The notes under the pieces: generated by a model
What the model was told of the DNA's origin: nothing
The model's input: the letters and a program-made list of their open reading frames with translations, nothing else
Database searches by the model: none
Part shown: positions 8,789 to 16,945 of the stretch, piece by piece
Numbering within the stretch: position 1 is the first letter of the stretch
How the letters are laid out: every line of letters begins with the position of its first letter
Assembly (NCBI RefSeq): GCF_900101915.1
Contig: NZ_FNAL01000004.1
Coordinates: 121,911 to 185,910 of the forward strand
Length of the DNA stretch: 64,000 bases
Direction of reading: 5' to 3'
Source of the DNA: Psychrobacter pacificensis
GTDB taxonomy: Bacteria; Pseudomonadota; Gammaproteobacteria; Pseudomonadales; Moraxellaceae
Translations under genes and position numbers: made by a program

Positions 8789-10078
8789 GTGTTGGCACTA
8801 TTGGGATTTTTGACGATTTTCGTGTTTTTGGCGTTGATACTTACTAAAAAAGTATCCGTCATTGTGGCGCTTATTCTTGTGCCTGTCGTTTTTGCTTTAA
8901 TCGGCGGCTTTGGCGCAGAGCTTGGGGGCTTTATGCTAGACGGCATCGTAGGTGTGGCACCAACGGGTATCATGCTGGGGTTTGCCATTTTGTTTTTTGG
9001 CGTGATGAACAATGCAGGTTTGTTTGATCCGCTTATCTCGCGGGTATTAACACTGGTCAAAGGCGATCCTGTCAAAATCTGTATCGGCACCGTGGTGATC
9101 GCCATGGTGGCGCATTTGGATGGCTCGGGCGCCTCGACGTTTTTAATCACCATTCCAGCCCTACTACCGCTATATGACAAGCTGGGTATGAAGCGAATCA
9201 TACTGGCGGGTTTGGTGGCGCTTGGCGCAGGTACGATGAACATGACGCCTTGGGGCGGCCCAACTGCACGTGCGGCGGCGGCTTTAGAGGTGAGTACCGC
9301 GCAGTTATTTAATCCGCTTATTCCTGCGTTTGTGGTAGGTGTAGTTTGGATTGTATTTGTGGCCTATCTTGTGGGCAAAAAAGAGCGCAAACGCTTGGGC
9401 GTTCAAGACATGGAGCACAGCTTGCATGATGAGCTGACGGAAGAAGCGCGCGATATGCGTCGCCCCAAGCTATTTTGGTTCAATTTGATATTGACCATAG
9501 TTACTATTGTGGCGTTGGTGCAAGTTTGGCTACCGCTGCCAATCGTCTTTATGCTGGCATTCGCCATCGCTGTGCTTATCAATTATCCCAAGCCTAATGA
9601 TCAAATGGATCAGATCAAGTCGCAATCGGTTGGCATGATTACCGTGGTGTCCATCATTTTTGCGGCAGGCATCTTTACGGGCATTTTATCAGGGACAGAG
9701 ATGATTTCTGCGATGGCGACGGCGCTGGTGCAGATCATTCCAGACGCGGTGGGCGGTTCAATGGGCGTCATCGTTGCCGTCTTGAGCATGCCTTTAAGCC
9801 TCGTCTTTACGCCTGATGCCTATTATTTTGGGGTGATGCCGATTTTGGCACAGACCGCGAGTGCATACGGGCTGGATCCTGTCCAAATTGGTCAAGCGTC
9901 TATGCTGGGACAAATGACCACAGGATTCCCGCTCAGTCCGCTGACCGCATCGACGTTCTTGTTGATTGGCCTTGCGGGTGTGGAGTTGGGCGATCATCAA
10001 AAGTTTGTCTTTAAATGGGCGTTTGGTACCACGCTGGTCATGACCATTGTGGCGATAGTCACAGGCGTGATCATTTAA
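8789..10078 (+). CDS. CitMHS-family citrate/tricarboxylate:cation symporter
   Basis: A 429-aa inner-membrane protein with about 11-12 hydrophobic segments. The family features visible are VAHLDGSGASTFLITIPALLPLY and the late GQMTTGFPLSPLTASTFLLIGLAG. The start is a GTG at 8789 with AAGGAGAAGG just upstream. CitMHS members take up metal-citrate or related di- and tricarboxylates with protons. Two AtuA-like genes follow at 22 bases and then with overlap, making a three-gene operon. The true substrate is therefore probably the acid that those proteins process, not necessarily citrate. Confidence 0.85.
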   Translation: MLALLGFLTIFVFLALILTKKVSVIVALILVPVVFALIGGFGAELGGFMLDGIVGVAPTGIMLGFAILFFGVMNNAGLFDPLISRVLTLVKGDPVKICIGTVVIAMVAHLDGSGASTFLITIPALLPLYDKLGMKRIILAGLVALGAGTMNMTPWGGPTARAAAALEVSTAQLFNPLIPAFVVGVVWIVFVAYLVGKKERKRLGVQDMEHSLHDELTEEARDMRRPKLFWFNLILTIVTIVALVQVWLPLPIVFMLAFAIAVLINYPKPNDQMDQIKSQSVGMITVVSIIFAAGIFTGILSGTEMISAMATALVQIIPDAVGGSMGVIVAVLSMPLSLVFTPDAYYFGVMPILAQTASAYGLDPVQIGQASMLGQMTTGFPLSPLTASTFLLIGLAGVELGDHQKFVFKWAFGTTLVMTIVAIVTGVII

Positions 10079-10100
10079 ATAAAATAATCAGGAGTAAGGA

Positions 10101-11447
10101 ATGAAAACCATCAAAATTGGGTCTGGCGCAGGTTATGCTGATGACAGATTGACGCCTGCGCTTGATGTTATGACCTACGGCGACGTGGACTATATCGTGT
10201 TTGAATGCTTGGCTGAGCGTACCATTGCCATTGCCCAGCAGCGCAAAATGCAGCAGCCAAACGAGGGTTATGACCGTTTACTTAAGTATCGTATGGCGCA
10301 AGTACTGCCGCTGTGTGTCGAAAAAAAGGTCAAAGTCATCAGCAATATGGGGGCTGCCAACCCCAAAGCTGCTGCCGAAACAATCAAACAGATCGCCGAG
10401 CAGCAAGGGTTTCATGGTTTAAAAATCGCTGCTGTCACAGGTGATGATGTGTTTACAGACATTGTGCGTTATCAGAATGAGACACTGCTGGAAAACGATC
10501 GCACCATTGCAGATCTTGGCGATTCTATCGTCTCGGCCAATGCATATATTGGTGCCAAAGGTATCGTGCAAGCATTGAGCGCTGGCGCAGATATCGTCAT
10601 CACGGGCCGCGCCGCCGATCCGTCGCTCTTTTTGGCGCCGATGGTGTATGAGTTTGGCTGGTCTTTTGACGATACCGATTTGATGGGCAAAGGCACAATT
10701 GGCGGTCATTTGATGGAGTGCGGCGCTCAGATCACAGGTGGTTATTTTGCAGATCCTGATTATAAGGAGGTACCTGAGCTTTGGAATGTTGGCTTTCCTA
10801 TCTTGGCGGTGACAGAGGACGGAGAGTATACCGTGTCCAAGCTGCCCAATGCTGGCGGGTTGGTCTCTGAGGCGACGGTAAAAGAGCAGTTGCTGTACGA
10901 AATTCATGATCCTGCCCGCTATCTTACCCCAGATGTGATTGCTGATTTTTCTAACGTGTCTGTGAAAGCCATTGATAACGATGTGGTTCAAGTGTCTGGC
11001 GGATCAGGCAGGCCCAAAACAGGTCTATTGAAAACCAGTATCGGCTATAAAGATGGCTATATCGCAGAAGCGGAGATCAGCTACGGCGGTTCAGGGGCAG
11101 TCAAAAGGGCCGCGCTTGCCAAGCGGGTCATTGAAAACAGGCTAGCCGCTGAGCATATTAAACCGATCGAGATACGCTATGACTTTATCGGTCTCAATTC
11201 GTTATATAGCAATGAGTTTGCCAGCACGGCGGAGGCGGCCGAGGTGCGACTACGGGTGGCGGCGCGTACCCCGGATAAAACCATGGCACAAGCCATCACC
11301 CGAGAGGTCGAGACGCTGTATACCAATGGCCCCGCAGGTGGCGGCGGTATTCGTTCACACATTCAGGCTATCGTGTCCATCGGTTCTATCTTGATTCCAG
11401 AAACCGATACGGACATTACTGTCTCATATTGGGAGTCAAATAAATGA
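10101..11447 (+). CDS. AtuA-like protein (DUF1446 family), catabolic
   Basis: A 448-aa cytoplasmic protein starting KIGSGAGYADDRLTPALDV, followed by DYIVFECLAERT and TGRAADPSLFLAPM. These are hallmarks of the DUF1446/AtuA family, first named from acyclic terpene utilisation. AtuA domains are thought to act in acyl or hydroxyacid catabolism, but the reaction is unproven. GGAGTAAGG precedes the ATG. The stop overlaps the next start (ATGA at 11444-11447), indicating translational coupling to the small AtuA-like partner. The MocR-CitMHS context suggests uptake and breakdown of a carboxylic acid. Confidence 0.82.
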   Translation: MKTIKIGSGAGYADDRLTPALDVMTYGDVDYIVFECLAERTIAIAQQRKMQQPNEGYDRLLKYRMAQVLPLCVEKKVKVISNMGAANPKAAAETIKQIAEQQGFHGLKIAAVTGDDVFTDIVRYQNETLLENDRTIADLGDSIVSANAYIGAKGIVQALSAGADIVITGRAADPSLFLAPMVYEFGWSFDDTDLMGKGTIGGHLMECGAQITGGYFADPDYKEVPELWNVGFPILAVTEDGEYTVSKLPNAGGLVSEATVKEQLLYEIHDPARYLTPDVIADFSNVSVKAIDNDVVQVSGGSGRPKTGLLKTSIGYKDGYIAEAEISYGGSGAVKRAALAKRVIENRLAAEHIKPIEIRYDFIGLNSLYSNEFASTAEAAEVRLRVAARTPDKTMAQAITREVETLYTNGPAGGGGIRSHIQAIVSIGSILIPETDTDITVSYWESNK

Positions 11448-11743
11448 AACTACGTGAAATTGCCCATTCTCGCACTGGTGACAAAGGCAATATCTCCAAT
11501 ATTTCTCTGATCGCGTTTGAGGAGACTGATTACGAATTGCTCAAAGATAAAGTAACCGCAGCCGTGGTCAAAGACTGGTTCCAAGATATTGTAGCAGGAG
11601 AGGTGATTCGTTATGAGTTGCCAAACTTAAAAGCTTTTAACTTTGTTTTGTATGGGGCATTAGGCGGCGGGGTGACCAAGTCGCTGGCGCAAGATATGCA
11701 TGGCAAGAGCTTAAGCTCAAAGCTGCTGGACTTGGACATATAG
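11444..11743 (+). CDS. Small AtuA-like partner protein (ferredoxin-fold-like AtuA C-terminal domain)
   Basis: A 99-aa protein beginning MKLREIAHSRTGDKGNISNI, typical of the AtuA C-terminal domain. In longer homologues this is fused behind DUF1446, whereas here it is a separate gene overlapping the large one by four bases. It presumably completes the active complex. It contains YELPNLKAFNFVLYGALGGG and no cysteine cluster. It is the last gene of the CitMHS operon and ends only 18 bases before the left boundary of the genomic island. Confidence 0.8.
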   Translation: MKLREIAHSRTGDKGNISNISLIAFEETDYELLKDKVTAAVVKDWFQDIVAGEVIRYELPNLKAFNFVLYGALGGGVTKSLAQDMHGKSLSSKLLDLDI

Positions 11744-11761
11744 ATAAGAGTTGCGAATCAT

Positions 11762-11843
11762 AGATACAGCAAAGCCCTGATATCAGGGGCTTTGGCTACT
11801 CTATAAGATAGTATAGAACTATGTAATGGTACCCGGAGCCGGA
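11762..11843. repeat. attL: left direct repeat of the genomic island
   Basis: An 82-bp sequence repeated at 40649-40731 with one single-base indel. The last 69 bp (11775-11843) are identical. It includes the AAAGCCC...GGGGCTTT hairpin of the tRNA-Leu trailer, and its last 17 bases (11827-11843) equal the 3' end of tRNA-Leu. The tRNA homology stops at 11843, so this is the chromosome/island junction. Confidence 0.9.
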
Positions 11844-11902
11844 ACGGGAGTTAATATATAAGTATTTGATTTATATAATTATTTTATTATTGTAATATTC
11901 TG

Positions 11903-11920
11903 GTATACTTGAGAGTATAC
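11903..11920. promoter_or_regulatory. Palindrome GTATACT-N4-AGTATAC near attL (candidate arm-type site)
   Basis: A perfect 7-bp inverted repeat with spacer TGAG, 60 bases inside attL. The same palindrome with spacer TGAC sits at 40584-40601, 47 bases inside attR. Mirrored placement suggests integrase or excisionase arm sites. Confidence 0.5.
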
Positions 11921-11949
11921 TTAATATTATAGTTTGAATTTTACACTGT

Positions 11950-12420
11950 TTATAAGTAACACATTATGTGTAAGACACACAGCTGAACCTGAGCATTGGG
12001 GTAGACGGTGTTAATAGCATCAGGAAAGCCCGTTGAACCATCGACATAGGCGATCAGGATATCTTGTATTCTGCGGTTTTGTAGTTCCGTGAGAACGCTC
12101 AGTCAGAACTTAACATCCACATTCCCTGAGAGCCACATACCAAACAGCTCTTTTTTACCGTTAAGAGCGACACCTAGCGCTAAATAGACAGTGTCACTGC
12201 GGACGGACTTTTTAGTGTGACCGTTGCGCTTATTGGGCCTGTCCGCTTTCTAATGTTTGGGATAGCCGAGATGGTCTTCCATCTCAGCTGCTAGGGCAGT
12301 ATCGATAAATGATTGCTTGAGCTACTTCTTGAAGTCTTCAGTGTCATCAAAGCTATTCATGTTACCAGCCATCTGTTCGGCTAGTTTCTTGATGTCAGTT
12401 TGCTTGGTCGTTGCTTATTT
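11950..12420 (-). pseudogene. IS256-family transposase remnant
   Basis: The reverse strand encodes recognisable IS256-family blocks. There is an N-terminal part with MAGNMNSFDD, LAAEMEDHLGYPKH and NGHTKKSV, a jump caused by an internal deletion, then VYLALGVALNGKKELFGMWL, LSVLTELQNRRIQDILIA, YVDGSTGFPDAINTVYPN and VQLCVLH. There are in-frame stops after FKK, after LGYPKH (12250-12252) and before LSVLTE. The C-terminal third is missing. The copy is dead. It sits next to attL and shows that the element end has accumulated insertions. Confidence 0.88.
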
Positions 12421-12488
12421 TCCTGTTGGGGAGTTATAAGCAGTTACACAGTTTTTAGGAAATTCCCGACTCACAAGCAATATTAACT

Positions 12489-13781
12489 TTAGTCTCTACT
12501 TTTTTCTTTGTATTTTAGTGACTCTGAATGTAACCTATCACTTTGATTAGTCACTCGGGCAGTAGGTGTTGCTCTAGATTTGAGTGGTATTCGTCTCTTA
12601 CTTTGGTTAATTGCTGAAGTTGGCTCCGTTTGAGTAGGGTCTGCACTAGAAGTAGATCCTGAGGTTTTATCTTTGCCTTTTACATTATTATCTTCATTAG
12701 AAGTATGTTGGTCTAACTCTTGAGCACCTTCTAAGCAATTAGCTGTATAATTTTCATAAGCATCTTCAATAAACTTGTTCACTAATTTATTTGTTGCGAC
12801 CTTGTTGTACTTAACAAGCTCTTTTAATTTAGACTGGTTTTTCTTATAGATTTTGATATTGCCGTTATTTGCTTGAACTTTAGATTCATGGTTTTTTCGA
12901 CCATCCCAAGCTTTTTTCATTTTGTATAGTGTATAGCTTCTTAAAGAGAAACCTTTATTTTCTTTCGTTCCTATTTCAGGACTTTCTATGTTCGAAAGTG
13001 AATCTAGATGAGCAAGTATTAGATCATGTTTGTCTTCAATATTTTCGGGGAAAAATATTCCCTGAAGAATTATGGGCCCATCTTTATCATTAAGATAATC
13101 GTATGCCCATTCAATTTGGTTATGATTAGAAGGATCAAGCCATCTTAGTTCTTTATCCTTGGTGCGCCCTTTTAAATATGTTGACTTTATTGAAAGTAAA
13201 TTTGTAGTCATGGGTCGATCATATACTTGTATAGGATCAAAATAACCGAATTTATTATTTGTAGAACTATTAAAAAAAGCGATATTGTACGGTAGATAAT
13301 TAGTTATTGCGTTTAATAGCTCGTCTCTACCTTTAAAAGCTGCGTACTCAAATATGCCATGAATAAGATTCATAATAAAAATCGAGCTTCGTAAATCGTC
13401 TCTAAACCAGTCAAGATAGCTATCTGGTACAACAAACATTGCTTTTGCATCTAATATTTCATTGAATTTAACTATAGGATATTCCCACGTTTGAAGCTCT
13501 TTAACAAGAATGTTTTTATAGTCATCATCATCAAAATTCACGTTTTCCCAACTTCTGCCCATCATAATATTATATGTATATAGTAGAGCTTTAGAATCTA
13601 TAACACTCATTTTTTTCAATTCATCATAAAAATCTTCAATATACTTAGCTCCTTTCTTTATGCTTTTCATGTACAAATCAGACATAGTTCTAAAATATTG
13701 TGAGCTATGATATTGCATTGACGCTTGATCGAATGAACTATTTTGATCATTAGATAGCGTGTTTACTTGACTGTTTTCCAT
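12489..13781 (-). CDS. Hypothetical protein, 430 aa, unknown family
   Basis: An AT-rich gene with a good ribosome site (GAGGGA, seven bases before the ATG at 13781). The protein is soluble. Residues about 1-300 look globular, with aromatic-rich stretches such as NFDDDDYKNILVKELQTWEYP and a DYLND-DGPIILQGIFFPEN region. Residues about 310-430 are lysine/serine/threonine-rich and look disordered. No signal peptide, membrane segment or recognised nuclease, ATPase or peptidase motif is seen. It lies between the IS256 remnant and the Rep gene at the outer end of the island, a typical place for cargo. I cannot assign a function. Confidence 0.7.
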   Translation of the reverse strand: MENSQVNTLSNDQNSSFDQASMQYHSSQYFRTMSDLYMKSIKKGAKYIEDFYDELKKMSVIDSKALLYTYNIMMGRSWENVNFDDDDYKNILVKELQTWEYPIVKFNEILDAKAMFVVPDSYLDWFRDDLRSSIFIMNLIHGIFEYAAFKGRDELLNAITNYLPYNIAFFNSSTNNKFGYFDPIQVYDRPMTTNLLSIKSTYLKGRTKDKELRWLDPSNHNQIEWAYDYLNDKDGPIILQGIFFPENIEDKHDLILAHLDSLSNIESPEIGTKENKGFSLRSYTLYKMKKAWDGRKNHESKVQANNGNIKIYKKNQSKLKELVKYNKVATNKLVNKFIEDAYENYTANCLEGAQELDQHTSNEDNNVKGKDKTSGSTSSADPTQTEPTSAINQSKRRIPLKSRATPTARVTNQSDRLHSESLKYKEKSRD

Positions 13782-14473
13782 GTTATTCCCTCAAAAAATT
13801 TATAGATAAAAGCTATCAAATAACTATAATAAGCAAGATTTTATAATAATAAATATCTAGTTTTTTTCTAGCAAATAATATACACAAGGCATGATATTAC
13901 GCGTTACAGGCTGTCTATAGGTAATATATACACTATAGTGAAAAAAGTCCATAGCGCTTAGTTCGATTTTTTGATTAGATTATTACCTATAATCGGCATT
14001 ACTACTGGCACATTTCGGATGAGCTCAGATAAACCTGATTAATTCTTGAGGTTAGACTTACTGCGTACAATAACGATTAGCTTTGTTTGAAATTGCTAGT
14101 TGAATAGTAAAACTATGGTCATCAGGCATGATTTTAAGTCATAAAGGGCAAGTTTGTATACTAGTTATCTAGGCTTGTTCCTAAACCTAATAGCAGAACA
14201 TTGTTCAGGTTGATTGATAGTACCATCTAGCTAACTCCATCATGACCATCCGCCTATAGTACAAAGCGATTTCTAGCTGCTCAATTAGTCATCCTTCAAT
14301 GCCAGCTTAAGAATAGCTGCACTACGGCAGCTCATCCTTAGTAGGTTATTTATATTATTACTTAAACACAGCAGCTACTTGTTCTACTGCTGAGGGTATA
14401 ACTCTCAGCGATCATCATTATAAAAATACGGACTGTTCCCACCCTATGAATTCAAATCCATAGGAATACCATA
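13782..14473. other. Long non-coding region upstream of the Rep gene; possible origin/regulatory region
   Basis: Nearly 700 bases with no convincing ORF lie between the divergent orphan gene and the HUH Rep gene. The AT-rich left half contains an 11-bp perfect inverted repeat, TATAGGTAATA at 13916-13926 and TATTACCTATA at 13981-13991, with a 54-base spacer. The position next to a Rep gene makes this the best candidate for a replication origin or Rep promoter/operator, but no iterons were found. Confidence 0.35.
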
Positions 14474-15388
14474 ATGTCTTACGCACACCTTAACCAACCA
14501 TTAGTCGTTGCAAAAGTACACAGTTTAGTTATAAGCGTATTAGCGAACGCTATTACATTTAATGAGACTATGAGCAAATTGAACGAGATTTATCTCTCTT
14601 TCATGACTCACCTTAATTCTGAGCTATTTTATTCACAACCGATTGTCGCATTTATTTATAGCACCAATGCTATTGTTGGTGATGATTATCCAGAAAACGT
14701 TATTTGGAATCATGATAAAACCCAACGATTTATCACTACGTTGTCTTGCTATAAGAATGATATTGACAATGAGCGTCTAGCATTCATTTATCAGGAGACA
14801 CAAAACCAAGAAAACTTAGGTCACTATGCCAATAATCTTATTAGCCATTATTCAAGGCTTTTATTTGTACGTATAGATTTAAAGTACGCGCAAGCGACTA
14901 GCCATCTTGTGAATATTGAGGACTTCAATTGTCACATGAGGAATCTTCGGGATCTTATCGGCAATAAGAAAACGTGCTTTAAGCATTTGCAAGGCAATGC
15001 TTGGGCTATTGAACAAGGAGAGAGCAATGGTGGACTACACTGTCATCTACTGCTTATGTACGATGGAGCGAAACGACAGAACGACTGGCATCTTGCTAAA
15101 GAGGTCGGTAAGAAGTGGAAGATGATTACTGGTGGACTAGGAGAGTACTATAGCTATCACGATACAGAGCGTAAGCAGAATTATGCACGAAACGGCAAAT
15201 TAGGTATTGGCATGATTCATCAAAATAATGCTCAGGAGGTTGAAAACGCAGTACGATCAGCTCTTTATTTAACAGAGCCAAATAAATATGAGCAGCGATT
15301 AAAATTATGGCTACCAAATATGCGTACTTTCGGTCATGGTGTTTATCGTACGAAAAAACGTAGAGGCTTACCGCCCATATCAAAATGA
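14474..15388 (+). CDS. Inovirus-type Gp2/YagK-YfjJ family HUH replication initiator
   Basis: A 304-aa protein. The motif GGLHCHLLLMYDG provides a His-x-His pair (H189, H191), the metal-binding HUH signature of rolling-circle nucleases. It is preceded by LLFVRIDLKYAQ near 129-140 and followed by a helix with ALYLTEPNKY, where Y266 is a candidate catalytic tyrosine. This arrangement matches the Inovirus_Gp2 (YagK/YfjJ C-terminal) family found in inoviruses and integrated islands. It would nick one strand to begin replication of the excised element. It opens a row of phage-type genes. Family is fairly sure; activity is inferred. Confidence 0.8.
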   Translation: MSYAHLNQPLVVAKVHSLVISVLANAITFNETMSKLNEIYLSFMTHLNSELFYSQPIVAFIYSTNAIVGDDYPENVIWNHDKTQRFITTLSCYKNDIDNERLAFIYQETQNQENLGHYANNLISHYSRLLFVRIDLKYAQATSHLVNIEDFNCHMRNLRDLIGNKKTCFKHLQGNAWAIEQGESNGGLHCHLLLMYDGAKRQNDWHLAKEVGKKWKMITGGLGEYYSYHDTERKQNYARNGKLGIGMIHQNNAQEVENAVRSALYLTEPNKYEQRLKLWLPNMRTFGHGVYRTKKRRGLPPISK

Positions 15389-15467
15389 TTTCAAATATAT
15401 AGTATTCCAATGAAATAAGGCAAGGAGCCACTTCTAATTTGTCTATTAACCTTAATCCACCTTAATT

Positions 15468-15497
15468 AAAGGCCTGCTTAATCGCAGGCCTTTTTTT
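15468..15497 (+). terminator. Intrinsic terminator between rep and the zinc-ribbon gene
   Basis: AAAGGCCTGC pairs with GCAGGCCTTT around a 6-base loop and runs into TTTTTTT. Only 24 bases separate it from the next start codon. Confidence 0.85.
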
Positions 15498-15521
15498 ATG
15501 CGCAAAATAATAGGAGTCATC

Positions 15522-15809
15522 ATGCAAACAATTTGTCCTCACTGCCATTCATCGCGAGTAACGAAAAACATTAATGTTGATAGCACCTTTAGTATTATCG
15601 AGCAGCTATGCTCGTCAACGACTTTATCGGGACTTGGCGCTAGCGTCTGTAGGTACTACAAGGTAAATCCTGCTATCGGAATAATCGCAGGTAGTGCTAT
15701 TGCTTCAACGATTAGCTTAGCTAGAGATAAGCTACAGCCACCTCTTTTAGTTGTCGCTACTAAACCTAGCTATTTATGCAATACCTGTCTAAAAATATTC
15801 ACTATCTAA
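15522..15809 (+). CDS. Small zinc-ribbon protein with a central hydrophobic segment
   Basis: A 95-aa protein with CPHCHSS at the N-terminus and CNTC at the C-terminus, a split zinc ribbon. Between them is a Gly/Ala/Ile-rich stretch (NPAIGIIAGSAIASTISLA) that could be a membrane or packing helix. I start at 15522, where AGGAG lies five bases upstream, rather than at an in-frame ATG inside the terminator at 15498. It is part of the phage-like module. Function is unknown; similar small zinc proteins accompany replication genes in islands. Confidence 0.7.
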   Translation: MQTICPHCHSSRVTKNINVDSTFSIIEQLCSSTTLSGLGASVCRYYKVNPAIGIIAGSAIASTISLARDKLQPPLLVVATKPSYLCNTCLKIFTI

Positions 15810-15856
15810 CTCTCTTATTGAACTACCAACTCAATCAATTTAAAAGGAATACTCTT

Positions 15857-16849
15857 ATGGCACATTTAATCGAAAACATGGCGTACGTTGGCGACACCCC
15901 TTGGCATGGCCTTGGTAATCAGCTTCCTAAGAATCAGCCTATCGAGGTCTGGGCACGTGAGGCTGGTATGGACTGGCGTATTGAATCGTCCGATGTCAGC
16001 TATATGGCAAACAACGATAAAGGGCAAAGCTTGATCATGCCCTTTGATAGCAATAAGGTCTTATACCGCTCAGATACGCTTGAGCCACTTAGCGTAGTCA
16101 GTCAACGCTACCAAGAAGTACAGCCGCGTGAGATCTTAGAGTTCTACCGCGACTTAACCGAGCACTCACATTTTGAGCTTGAAACTGCAGGCATCTTAAA
16201 GGGTGGCCGTAAGATGTGGGCATTAGCTCGTACCGGGCAGTCTATGACTTTAAAAGGCGGCGACGTGAGTAATGGCTACCTGCTCTTAGCAACGGCTTGT
16301 GACGGAACGCTAGCAACCACAGCGCAGTTCACCAATATACGTGTGGTGTGTAATAACACTCTAGCGGTAAGCCTTGCTGATGGTAGTGGCGGTATGGTGA
16401 AAGTACCGCATTCTACATCCTTTGATGCCGATCGCGTCAAGCAGCAACTAGGTGTCTCAGTCAAGCAGTGGAACGAGCACATGTATGAGATGAAGCAGCT
16501 GACCCAGCGCCGCGTTACTCAAGCAGAAGCGGCGAACTATCTCAACCGTGTGTTTAATGATCAGGACAATGACATCATTCTGTTTAACAGTGCTAAGAAA
16601 GAAAAGGATGCGGTTCCTAATGCTCGCGCCATGAATCAGGTGATGAGTATGTTCAACGGTCAAGGTCGCGGGGCCGATCTCGACTCAGCGCGTGATACCG
16701 CTTATGGCCTTTTGTCTGCTATGACCGAGTATGTGGATCATGAGCGTAGAGCGATGTCTACCGATCACAGACTAGACTCTGCTTGGTTTGGCGCAGGCGC
16801 TAAGCTTAAAGACAAAAGCTTAGAGGAAGCCTTTAGTCTTATTGCCTAA
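15857..16849 (+). CDS. DUF932 (phage/plasmid-like TIGR03299) protein
   Basis: A 330-aa protein opening MAHLIENMAYVGDTPWHGLG, then SSDVSY, LYRSDTLEPLSVVSQRYQEVQP, GGRKMWALART and TNIRVVCNNTLAVSL. These are the family hallmarks. DUF932 proteins occur in phages, plasmids and integrative elements beside recombination genes. Their biochemical role is not established, with a DNA-repair or replication role suspected. The ATG at 15857 has AAAAGGAAT about seven bases upstream, and an upstream in-frame ATG would overlap the previous gene. A terminator follows the stop. Confidence 0.85.
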   Translation: MAHLIENMAYVGDTPWHGLGNQLPKNQPIEVWAREAGMDWRIESSDVSYMANNDKGQSLIMPFDSNKVLYRSDTLEPLSVVSQRYQEVQPREILEFYRDLTEHSHFELETAGILKGGRKMWALARTGQSMTLKGGDVSNGYLLLATACDGTLATTAQFTNIRVVCNNTLAVSLADGSGGMVKVPHSTSFDADRVKQQLGVSVKQWNEHMYEMKQLTQRRVTQAEAANYLNRVFNDQDNDIILFNSAKKEKDAVPNARAMNQVMSMFNGQGRGADLDSARDTAYGLLSAMTEYVDHERRAMSTDHRLDSAWFGAGAKLKDKSLEEAFSLIA

Positions 16850-16875
16850 AGTCTATTGGTACACTTAATAATTAG

Positions 16876-16901
16876 ACCACGCCTAAGCGCGTGGTTTTTT
16901 T
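16876..16901 (+). terminator. Intrinsic terminator after the DUF932 gene
   Basis: ACCACGC pairs with GCGTGGT around a 6-base loop, followed by seven Ts. It ends 44 bases before the exonuclease start codon. Confidence 0.8.
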
Positions 16902-16945
16902 ATGCCTGTTATTTCATTTCAATCAATTTATCGAAGGAGTTCACT

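Noticed and set aside
10419..10991. 190-codon minus-strand frame inside the AtuA gene
   Set aside because: Long but antisense to a well-supported gene; the sequence reads as reverse-strand codon shadow.
15126..15431. 101-codon minus-strand frame opposite the end of the Rep gene
   Set aside because: Antisense to the Rep C-terminus, with no ribosome site or recognisable domain despite some hydrophobic residues.
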